DNA of 9,193 nt from an uncultured Lachnospiraceae bacterium (lineage in GTDB: Bacteria > Bacillota > Clostridia > Lachnospirales > Lachnospiraceae): assembly GCA_905236615.1 (NCBI GenBank), contig CAJORC010000203.1, forward strand, positions 1 through 9,193, read 5' to 3'. The stretch's first letter is position 1; every line of letters begins with the position of its first letter. Below are positions 1 through 6,372 of this stretch, in pieces. The notes under the pieces are model-generated. The model did not search any database. It was not told the DNA's origin and was given only the letters and a program-made list of their open reading frames with translations. The position numbers were made by a program, and so were the translations under genes.

Positions 1-409
1 GGAACTCTTCCTCTCCCTTCGCAGCAAGAAGCTCTATTCCTCGTAAGAAGGCTCCCTCCGAATCAGCAATGATCGCAGCAGCTGTTTCTTCCTCTTTTCC
101 TGCTTCAAGACAGTAACGTTTTACCTTTACAAGACATTCCTCAAATATCCATGCCGTGACCACTATTTCCGGATCTGTCAGATGTCCCTCAAATATTTCA
201 CCATTTGAAAGACAACCCGCTATATGACATCCCCAGAACCTCTGCTTCAAATAGTCCCTGACTTCAAGAGACTTTTTCTCATCATTAACACCACTGTATA
301 TGTGAAAGAGCAGCGTGGTCTTCCGGTTGCTCTCAAGATATTTTTCCAGCTCGGCAAAATCAGTTTCGAGAGTTTTAAGGTCATAGATTTCAAATTGAAA
401 CTGCTTCAT
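1..409 (-). CDS. FIST-domain sensory protein, N-terminal part (3' end outside window)
   Basis: Only the first 136 residues are visible and the frame runs off the left edge. The start is ATG at 409, with GGAGGT 7 nt upstream, the strongest ribosome binding site in the window. The stretch LLFHIYSGVNDEKKSLEV (33-50), WGCHIAGCLSNGEIFEGHL (59-77) and EIVVTAWIFE (81-90) match my memory of the FIST N-terminal domain. This is an intracellular sensor domain thought to bind small ligands such as amino acids. In Lachnospiraceae it often sits in front of GGDEF, histidine kinase or methyl-accepting output domains. The output domain cannot be seen here. There is no membrane segment in the visible part. It lies only 17 nt after the GT-C-like gene, on the same strand with no room for a terminator, so it is probably the next gene of the glycan operon and not a separate unit. 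FIST assignment is from pattern memory and is moderately sure. Confidence 0.78.
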   Translation of the reverse strand, partial: MKQFQFEIYDLKTLETDFAELEKYLESNRKTTLLFHIYSGVNDEKKSLEVRDYLKQRFWGCHIAGCLSNGEIFEGHLTDPEIVVTAWIFEECLVKVKRYCLEAGKEEETAAAIIADSEGAFLRGIELLAAKGEEEF

Positions 410-416
410 CGGCAAT

Positions 417-422
417 ACCTCC
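417..422 (-). promoter_or_regulatory. Ribosome binding site of the FIST gene (GGAGGT)
   Basis: On the minus strand GGAGGT lies 7 nt before the ATG at 409, a near-perfect match to the anti-Shine-Dalgarno sequence at ideal distance. It fixes the start of the FIST gene, which is not in the long-frame list because it runs off the window. It lies in the 17-nt gap after the membrane-protein stop and suggests that this gene is initiated strongly on its own and not only by coupling. Confidence 0.85.
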
Positions 423-426
423 GCGC

Positions 427-1923
427 TTATTTATGTTTACGGATCAAACGGACTGCAAAGATAAAGAGAATATAAACAACAAAAGGAACTGTCTGAAGCA
501 TGATACGGTTGCCGGAGTCACTCGTCCTGACAACAAGACTTCCTCCCCTGGCCCATGCGACTGCTACCGTCACCATGAGCATCGATGCAATGTATCCTGT
601 TTCATATGAAATATTCTTAAAACGGCTTAGTATTATTTCCGCCGCCATAATCATCAGTGCAAGCAGGAAGAAAATCCCGAAATATCCCCAGCCGTTTCCC
701 TGTCTGATATTCTGATAGAATGCATAGAGGTTTGTCAGATAACGGCTGTGGCTTACAACAAGTATAGCCAGATTTCCGAGCAGAGCAGCCAGAATAAGCC
801 AGAAGCTTACATTATCTGAAATAAATTTCAAGAATCTGCCTCTTAAAACAAGTGTATAAACGCCGATCAGAACCGCTGCTCCCAATATTGCCGCTGCCTT
901 TTTCCAGTCAAGAAAACTGTAAAGTGGATCCACTCCCAGTCTGAAAAATAGCATTATATAATAAACTGCCTCCATCATAAATACCGGCAGAACAAAATTC
1001 AAACTTATCTTTTTATTCGTATATTCAAAGGATGACGCCGCCAGAATAAGTATCAGCACTATTGCGCTTCCCTCCTGCCTTAGCATTGTCAGGAGCGCAA
1101 AGAGGATAAACAGCTTGCTGTCAAAATCCTTTTCCCTCTGTTTTTCCGCCTTGAGGAGATAAAAGAGGATAAAAGCAAAGCCCATAAAATAGACATTCGA
1201 AAGCACCCATGTCGATATCACTATATAAGGCGTCGAGCTTGCCAGAAAAGCAGTTCCTGCAACCGCTGATAGAAGAGCCATTTTCCTGCCGCTTCTTTTT
1301 ATAAGCTCATCATATATTATATCGGCAAAAACAAAAAGAAAATTTATATTAAAAAAATTCTGTATTCCAAAACTTGTATCAAATCCGTAGAGAAAGGGGA
1401 GACAATTGATGACTGCACTTGTCTGGCCGACATTTGTCAGATAGGTATCAAATGATTTCGAATATACTCCTGACTTTACGAGCATCGCCGGAAATGAAGA
1501 ATAGTAATAGACAGAATCATTCGCCACACTGAGAGGCAGTATCCCGGATGTTGCAATAAGGGCTATGATCAGAACTGCCGGAAGCGCAAAAATTTCTGCT
1601 TTCGCAGGCTTTAACCTGTCTGCAATATCTTTCCGCATAAAAAACGTAGATACTGCTAAGATCAGCAGCGGTGCCGCTGTGGAAGTCAGCGTATTGAAGG
1701 GTATCCCAACCATCAGAAGAAGGGCTCCCGATACTGAAAATACCGCCAGCCCCAAAGGGAATGAAAGGAGGATTTTATGCTCCGTCCTTATCTTTTTTTC
1801 TGTTACAGTCAGAAACAACGCTCCCAGAAAATATAGAATGACTATGGTCAAAACCTGATTTACGAAATATCCTGCCGTCAGGTTTTTTATCATTTCCAGA
1901 AGCTTATCGTTTATACTCATCAT
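427..1923 (-). CDS. Polytopic membrane protein, GT-C-like glycosyltransferase or polymerase candidate
   Basis: This 498-residue protein has about 11-13 hydrophobic segments and a short basic tail (RLIRKHK). Several spots recall GT-C enzymes, which use lipid-phosphate sugars on the outer face. An acidic residue lies in the first large outer loop (NDSVYYYSSFP, D136, followed by three Tyr). LRQEGSAIVL (281-290) resembles the R-x-E-G motif of many GT-C proteins. RTSDSGNRIMLQTVP (466-480) before the last helix resembles their late Arg-containing loop. No large C-terminal soluble domain is present. As no other protein here looks like a Wzy polymerase, it could instead be that polymerase. The gene begins ATG ATG; GGGAG lies 4 nt from the first (1923) and 7 nt from the second (1920), so the second may be the real start. 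It overlaps the preceding small gene by 20 nt and is followed after 17 nt by the FIST gene. That it is a membrane protein is certain; the function is tentative. Confidence 0.8.
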   Translation of the reverse strand: MMSINDKLLEMIKNLTAGYFVNQVLTIVILYFLGALFLTVTEKKIRTEHKILLSFPLGLAVFSVSGALLLMVGIPFNTLTSTAAPLLILAVSTFFMRKDIADRLKPAKAEIFALPAVLIIALIATSGILPLSVANDSVYYYSSFPAMLVKSGVYSKSFDTYLTNVGQTSAVINCLPFLYGFDTSFGIQNFFNINFLFVFADIIYDELIKRSGRKMALLSAVAGTAFLASSTPYIVISTWVLSNVYFMGFAFILFYLLKAEKQREKDFDSKLFILFALLTMLRQEGSAIVLILILAASSFEYTNKKISLNFVLPVFMMEAVYYIMLFFRLGVDPLYSFLDWKKAAAILGAAVLIGVYTLVLRGRFLKFISDNVSFWLILAALLGNLAILVVSHSRYLTNLYAFYQNIRQGNGWGYFGIFFLLALMIMAAEIILSRFKNISYETGYIASMLMVTVAVAWARGGSLVVRTSDSGNRIMLQTVPFVVYILFIFAVRLIRKHK

Positions 1924-2611
1924 ATTTCTCCCGGCTCATCAGATACAGATCCTCGTTTTCCGCGATAAGAGCAACAAGAGTATCCGCTTTTTCAATGTCA
2001 GAGGTATTTACATATACATTAGGGAACAGATCCCTGCGCTTTTTCACATTTTTCAAATACTGTACTTTTTCGGCATAAGTATGATAATACCATGAATACC
2101 AGAATGCCGTAGCTTCCTGATAATGCTCGTGATTAAGGGGAAATGAATAGCGGAGCATGTCATTTGCTTCTCCGAAATCTGTAAAATCCGCCTTATGTGG
2201 AAGCATATTTTCCGAAACCGCGTCGTTAGTCGGAAGTGAAGCATCATATTCATAGGATGCGGCATAACAGCTGAGCCAGTAGGTAAAATTATTCTCCTTG
2301 AAATAGCCGGAATCAAAGGGATTCAGATAATCGTCGTCATGCCCGTAACTCGCATACTGTGAATATGATTTGGGAGCCCTGGCCAATATGACCTTTTTAT
2401 TCTTCACAAGAACTCTCAAAAAAAGGTCAGGATAAGCCCCGTCCCCGAAATAATCCATATTGTACATTGCCTGACTGTCGGCAGTTTTGGGAGTAAATGC
2501 CTCGTCTGTATATGAACGGTTATATACGCAGTTCATTACGGTGACGAGGATCGCAGTCAGTATTAAAGCTGATGGCAGATATTTTTTTATTATCCCTGAA
2601 TTGAATTTCAA
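1904..2611 (-). CDS. Unrecognised single-pass membrane protein with extracytoplasmic domain
   Basis: I do not recognise a family. The 235 residues show a short basic N-terminus (KFNSGIIKK), one hydrophobic segment (about 12-28) that looks like an uncleaved signal anchor, and about 205 residues expected outside the membrane. This domain is rich in aromatic residues, with runs such as FWYSWYYHTY (170-179) and NNFTYWLSCYAASYEYD, and has an acidic HDDDYLNPFD. Its end, SDIEKADTLVALIAENEDLYLMS (from 204), has the strand-helix-strand look of a small alpha/beta fold. There is no lipobox cysteine. The only in-frame start that keeps the membrane segment is TTG at 2611, 10 nt from a strong GGGAGG; an in-frame TGA lies just upstream at 2617-2615. 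The gene starts 17 nt after the flippase and overlaps the following membrane-protein gene by 20 nt, so the two are probably coupled partners. It may be the outer soluble part of a GT-C or polymerase complex; this is inference only. Confidence 0.72.
   Translation of the reverse strand: MKFNSGIIKKYLPSALILTAILVTVMNCVYNRSYTDEAFTPKTADSQAMYNMDYFGDGAYPDLFLRVLVKNKKVILARAPKSYSQYASYGHDDDYLNPFDSGYFKENNFTYWLSCYAASYEYDASLPTNDAVSENMLPHKADFTDFGEANDMLRYSFPLNHEHYQEATAFWYSWYYHTYAEKVQYLKNVKKRRDLFPNVYVNTSDIEKADTLVALIAENEDLYLMSREKYDEYKR
1928..1932 (-). promoter_or_regulatory. Ribosome binding site of the GT-C-like gene (GGGAG)
   Basis: GGGAG on the minus strand lies inside the end of the preceding small gene. 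It is 4 nt from the first ATG (1923) and 7 nt from the second, directly following ATG (1920). The distance favours the second codon; the difference is one Met. Confidence 0.65.
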
Positions 2612-2618
2612 AAGTCAT
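2520..2618 (-). other. Small out-of-frame ATG reading frame over the start of the unknown single-pass gene
   Basis: An ATG at 2618, next to the AGGGAGG, opens a 32-codon frame ending in TAA at 2522-2520. It begins M-T-F-E-I-Q-F-R-D-N-K-K and overlaps the first 30 or so codons of the TTG-started gene in a different frame. Its ribosome binding site is only 3 nt away. It passes through a run of seven A (2582-2588), where a net loss of one base would join it to the main frame. It may be a chance frame, a leader that tunes translation of the main gene, or the true start of a gene that needs slippage or was mis-sequenced by one base. I cannot tell which, and a chance frame is the default. Confidence 0.25.
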
Positions 2619-2621
2619 CAG

Positions 2622-2628
2622 CCTCCCT
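2622..2628 (-). promoter_or_regulatory. Ribosome binding site before the unknown single-pass gene (AGGGAGG)
   Basis: AGGGAGG lies in the 17-nt gap after the flippase stop. It is 10 nt from the TTG at 2611, which opens the real frame, and only 3 nt from an ATG at 2618 in another frame. The spacing therefore favours the TTG over the ATG, although 10 nt is slightly long. Confidence 0.7.
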
Positions 2629-4086
2629 TTATTTCTTTATTTTTGATAATGCAGTTTTATAAATATATCTGACTGTCTTTGATTCAACCTGTGTGACAAC
2701 TACAAACACTGCAAATGCCGCTGCCAGTGTCAGATAAAAATTATCCGAAAATGACGAAAAAGCCGCGCAGACTATAAGAAGCAGCGCATCTATTGCCGTT
2801 CTGACATAATCATAGCCGACCTTCCAGCTTTTTTCCGAAAGCCATGTTCCCACCGCAAAATAAATTATATAAGAAATTCCCGTGGTTATCGCCGCACCTA
2901 AGCCTTCAAGACGCGGAACCAGAATGGCATTTCCCACTATATTCGCTGCTATTGCCGCTGCCGATGCGATATTTAAGAGCATGTTTTTCTTTACAAATTT
3001 TATTCCCTGTACACTTATCTCAAACATCATTGCAAAGATCGGCATCAGTGTAAGAAAAGGAATTATACGGTCCGCACCGCGATAGCTTTCACCGAGAAGA
3101 AATACCACTATTTTCCTGCAGCCCATAAGTCCCAGCGCCGCTATTACAGAGAGATATCGTGTCGTATCAAATGCATTCCTGAAAAAAACTGCGGAAACTT
3201 CACGTTCTTCGTGCTCATATTTTTCCATCGCAACGGGTGACCAGAAAGCAACGAAGGTGTTCTTGAATGTCAGAAGCAGAACCATTATTTTCATGGCTGC
3301 CCCGTAAATCCCGATCTCCGACAGATTAGACCAGAGCTTAAGGGCTATCGTATCACAGGATGACAGAAGCCATTCCATCAGAAGCACCAGTATAAACGGT
3401 GTTCCATAGCGGATCAGTTCAGAATGCGGATATACCGTATGTCCGTCTTTTCCTGAGATCTCCTTATTCCCAAGTCTTATCATATATCTTACACAGAGGA
3501 AAAGTGTCGTTGCTCCCCATGAAAGTGTCATGGCATAAAGAACTACCCTGAAATCGTCACCTAAAAAATACCATGCTCCGAAGATTAATGCGATATTCAG
3601 AACTTTCTGGACTATATTGATATTTGAGTAAAGGACTCCGTTCTGCTGCATCCTGACATCAAGAAATAAGAATCGCTCAAATACGGACACAAGTGTATAT
3701 CCTGCAACAAGTATAGTTATGTCTATACCGTTTTTCTCGAAAAGATAGTGGTTTGCCGTTCCGCTGAATATCAGATAAAAGACGAGCAGCACACTCACTA
3801 TTCCAACCGACGGCATCAGACACGAACGCATCAATGCCCGTCTGTTCACGTCCTCTTTATAGTAATAGCGGATATAAGCCTGATCCATTCCAAGGATCGC
3901 AAATATATAAATAATGGAAACTGCCTGCTCGAATACCCTCGTTCTGCCGTACTCATCGGTTGACATTATTCGCGTAACAAGGGGTGTCTGGATAAAGCCC
4001 AGAAGCAGCACCACAAAGTTTCCGTAAAAATAACTTAGGAAGCCTCCGAAAGCTGTTTTCTTTTTATTTATGTTCATAGTTATCAT
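2629..4086 (-). CDS. Wzx-like lipid-linked oligosaccharide flippase (MOP superfamily)
   Basis: This 485-residue polytopic membrane protein has roughly 12-14 hydrophobic segments. It is the expected exporter that moves the undecaprenyl-diphosphate-linked repeat unit from the inner to the outer face of the membrane. The family signs are an N-terminal TPLVTRIMSTDEYG (34-47) after the first membrane helix, DQAYIRYYY (68-76), RYGTPFILVLLMEWL (226-240) followed by SSCDTIALKLW, IPFLTLMPIFAMMFE (342-356) and the late NIVGNAILVPRLEGLGAA (382-399). The length is normal for the family. The ATG at 4086 overlaps the stop of the upstream GT4 gene by 4 nt. A second in-frame ATG at 4077 (residue 4) is an equally possible start, since neither has a strong Shine-Dalgarno. 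Its position after the glycosyltransferases and before the two outer-face candidates follows the order of the pathway. The transported glycan is unknown. Confidence 0.93.
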   Translation of the reverse strand: MITMNINKKKTAFGGFLSYFYGNFVVLLLGFIQTPLVTRIMSTDEYGRTRVFEQAVSIIYIFAILGMDQAYIRYYYKEDVNRRALMRSCLMPSVGIVSVLLVFYLIFSGTANHYLFEKNGIDITILVAGYTLVSVFERFLFLDVRMQQNGVLYSNINIVQKVLNIALIFGAWYFLGDDFRVVLYAMTLSWGATTLFLCVRYMIRLGNKEISGKDGHTVYPHSELIRYGTPFILVLLMEWLLSSCDTIALKLWSNLSEIGIYGAAMKIMVLLLTFKNTFVAFWSPVAMEKYEHEEREVSAVFFRNAFDTTRYLSVIAALGLMGCRKIVVFLLGESYRGADRIIPFLTLMPIFAMMFEISVQGIKFVKKNMLLNIASAAAIAANIVGNAILVPRLEGLGAAITTGISYIIYFAVGTWLSEKSWKVGYDYVRTAIDALLLIVCAAFSSFSDNFYLTLAAAFAVFVVVTQVESKTVRYIYKTALSKIKK

Positions 4087-5201
4087 TTGCCGGGTTTCAA
4101 TATCTTACTGTATAAGTTCAAATGCCGCTTTAAATACGCATCTGAGGTATAGTTTTTACGATAGCGATCCAAGAAATATTCCTGATCAGATCGAAGCCTG
4201 TCAGGATTTTCGCTGAGCATTTTAACATATGCCACAGCCTTGCACGGATCATCCTTACTGTAAAGGTTCTCTTCTTTTCCGATAACTTCGGGAAGACCGC
4301 CGACTTCGGTGGAGATAACAGCACAGGCGCGGCTCATCGCTTCTACCGCTGCCTTTCCGAAAGATTCGAACTGCGAGGTCATGGCAAAAAGATCAATATT
4401 GTAATAGAAGTCGCTCATTTCATTCTGACTGAGCTCCGTATAATATTTAAGCCTTTCAGCGCCTATTATCCCGCTTATCTCATCTCTGAGGCCCTGCGCC
4501 TGAAGATCATCTCCCTTTTCAAACAGCGAAAGAACGAGATGCACTTCAAAATCTATCCCCGCATCATTTAAAGCTTTCACAAGTACAGGAACGAAAGGCC
4601 AGTCCTTTTCTATACAGATCCTTCCTGCAAATCCTATTGCAAAGCGTCCGCCTTTTTTACGTTTATTCCCGTCATAATCTGCGAAGCTGTCGCTTATGGT
4701 GTTGGGAATGGTAAACAGAGGCCGTATCGGACTGTTTTCCTCCCAGAGCTTTCTGTTTTTATCCGTTGTCGTAACAAGTGCTGAAGACTCTTTTAACACC
4801 GGCATCATGAAAAGCTGTGAACGTTTCCTGTAGCCGTAAAACATTCCTCTGTCCGTGTATAAATAAGGGATTCCCTTAAAAGCTCTCCTTATAAAGCCGT
4901 AAGTTATAAGGGATTCCGACATTTCAATATGTATCAGATCCGGCTTTTCTTCCCTGATTATCCGCTTAAAAGCCCTGATACGGTATAAGAGATTGATCAG
5001 CCGGTTTTCTCCCATTTTGTAAGTCCGTATCCTGAAGGAATAGTCGGAAGGCTTATTTTTAAGAAGCTCCGGACAGACAGCTACAACCTCATAGGTATCT
5101 GATGCATGCTCCGTTATCGCATCGCATATACTCTTTGTTGAAAGCTGCGCTCCCCCCGGCAGGTCCATGGGATATTCCATTAAATAAAGGATTTTTTTCA
5201 T
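4083..5201 (-). CDS. GT4 family glycosyltransferase
   Basis: This is a 372-residue GT-B glycosyltransferase, probably the next sugar-adding enzyme of the repeat unit. The N-terminal acceptor domain starts MKKILYLMEYPMDLPGGAQ. PGGAQ at 15-19 is the glycine-rich loop seen in GT4 enzymes between the first strand and helix. KPDLIHIEMSES (86-97) is the typical end of a Rossmann strand. The donor domain has IGFAGRICIEKDWPF (189-203), and the catalytic signature ESFGKAAVE carries E279 and E287. The segment right after it reads AMSRACAVISTEVGGLPEVI, where most relatives have an A-x-G-x-P-V pattern. The small residues are changed but the GGLPE loop is kept, so activity is still expected. It begins inside the stop of the upstream GT4 gene (ATGA overlap) and ends in another ATGA overlap with the flippase gene. 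Its own Shine-Dalgarno is weak (AAAGA), which fits translation by coupling. Confidence 0.9.
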   Translation of the reverse strand: MKKILYLMEYPMDLPGGAQLSTKSICDAITEHASDTYEVVAVCPELLKNKPSDYSFRIRTYKMGENRLINLLYRIRAFKRIIREEKPDLIHIEMSESLITYGFIRRAFKGIPYLYTDRGMFYGYRKRSQLFMMPVLKESSALVTTTDKNRKLWEENSPIRPLFTIPNTISDSFADYDGNKRKKGGRFAIGFAGRICIEKDWPFVPVLVKALNDAGIDFEVHLVLSLFEKGDDLQAQGLRDEISGIIGAERLKYYTELSQNEMSDFYYNIDLFAMTSQFESFGKAAVEAMSRACAVISTEVGGLPEVIGKEENLYSKDDPCKAVAYVKMLSENPDRLRSDQEYFLDRYRKNYTSDAYLKRHLNLYSKILKPGK

Positions 5202-6364
5202 TCTTTGAACCAGTTATTATAAATATCTTTGCATTTTGAAAGCGGACCATGTTTATATTCCACCGTCTCACCCTTAAGCATTGCCTCCGACATCTCAACT
5301 ATACGCTCGGCTGCAACCTTGGGATTCCAGTATTTCTGCATATTATCATAAGCCGCATGACCGATTTCCCTTGTGAGCTCGCGGTTTCTCAGGACTATCT
5401 CCATTTTTTCGGCAAGACTCTCATCGCTGCCGCTCTTGAAGATATAGCCTGTTTTTCCCTGTCTTATGAGGAAAGGAGTCGCACCTGCCGCATGACTCGC
5501 AATAACCGCGCAGCCGGCAGAGAGTGCTTCATATATAACGGAGCCCCAGCCCTCCAGAAAATTACTCGTCATTACGAATATATCGGCTTTTTCCATCTCC
5601 ATTCTGGTCTCTTCCGGTGAAAGGAATCCCTTGAAAACGGTGATATCTTTAAGTCCGAGCTCCTTTACGAGTTTCTCAAGATGTCTCTCTTCTACTCCGT
5701 CACCGACAAATTCAAGAGTGAATTTATACCCGTCGTCCCTGCACTTCTTTGCCGCGTAAAGAAGAAGATCCGCTCTTTTTAACTTAAGAAAACGTCCTGC
5801 CCAGAGTATCTTCATTGGAGTGTTCTTGTCCTTTAAGCGGGCAAGATCCTGAAATGATTTCTTTTCAGCCTTCGGAAAATATCCGAACTTATAACACTTT
5901 CCAATATAAGAGCGCATAAATTTATAATCTGAAGAACAGTAGGCGCTTGCTGCAAGTATATGTATATTCTTATTTCTGTTCCTGAAATGGTTATGATAAA
6001 ACTTCTTTGTAAGACGCGGGATAAGTACCTTTACCCTGCCCTCTTTCAAAGGTCTTTCCGAATAGCGGAAGGTCAGTTTATCCTCGTCAAGACGCTTTTC
6101 TATCAGATCCTCCGGTGCCGTTCCCATGATTACAACGTCACTGGACTCACCCAGCTCATAAGCCTTTTTTAAGTTTTCCGGTGAAATATGGGATTTCAGG
6201 ACATAAGGCGGTATAGCCTCTTTTCCCCAGCCCATTTTGGATCTGAATTCCTCTATCTCTTCTGTTTCCACAAAGGTAAAGCCTTCTCCCAAAAGCTTAT
6301 AAAGCTCGTTGCAAAGTGCCTCCTGATGATGGTTAAAATAATTTGAAAAAAAAGTGATTCTCAT
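5198..6364 (-). CDS. GT4 family glycosyltransferase
   Basis: This is a soluble or peripherally bound GT-B glycosyltransferase of 388 residues, a usual size for GT4. It probably adds one sugar to the undecaprenyl-linked repeat unit in the cytoplasm. The N-terminus MRITFFSNYFNHHQ is the expected first beta strand and loop of the acceptor domain. The donor domain begins near KILWAGRFLKLKRADLL (about 185-201) and includes LEFVGDGVEE. The GT4 catalytic signature EGWGSVIYE has the E-x7-E pair at E271 and E279, followed by ALSAGCAVIASHAAG. I chose the ATG at 6364, which begins exactly at the conserved strand and leaves 8 nt after the upstream stop. A TTG at 6376, overlapping that stop, would add only M-T-G-N and has its purine-rich GAGG only 2 nt away, so it is less likely. 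The stop overlaps the next start by 4 nt (ATGA), which implies translational coupling. Donor and acceptor specificity are unknown. Confidence 0.9.
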   Translation of the reverse strand: MRITFFSNYFNHHQEALCNELYKLLGEGFTFVETEEIEEFRSKMGWGKEAIPPYVLKSHISPENLKKAYELGESSDVVIMGTAPEDLIEKRLDEDKLTFRYSERPLKEGRVKVLIPRLTKKFYHNHFRNRNKNIHILAASAYCSSDYKFMRSYIGKCYKFGYFPKAEKKSFQDLARLKDKNTPMKILWAGRFLKLKRADLLLYAAKKCRDDGYKFTLEFVGDGVEERHLEKLVKELGLKDITVFKGFLSPEETRMEMEKADIFVMTSNFLEGWGSVIYEALSAGCAVIASHAAGATPFLIRQGKTGYIFKSGSDESLAEKMEIVLRNRELTREIGHAAYDNMQKYWNPKVAAERIVEMSEAMLKGETVEYKHGPLSKCKDIYNNWFKE

Positions 6365-6372
6365 GTTTCCGG

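Noticed and set aside
410..426. A promoter or terminator between the membrane-protein gene and the FIST gene
   Set aside because: The gap is only 17 nt and mostly taken by the ribosome binding site; no hairpin with a T-run fits there.
224..475. An 83-codon plus-strand frame over the FIST gene start and the end of the membrane-protein gene
   Set aside because: The minus-strand reading has a perfect ribosome binding site and a FIST-like protein, whereas the plus-strand product shows no pattern.
5249..5620. A 123-codon plus-strand frame opposite the first complete GT4 gene
   Set aside because: It is antisense to the catalytic region of a clear glycosyltransferase, with no domain pattern and no good ribosome binding site seen.
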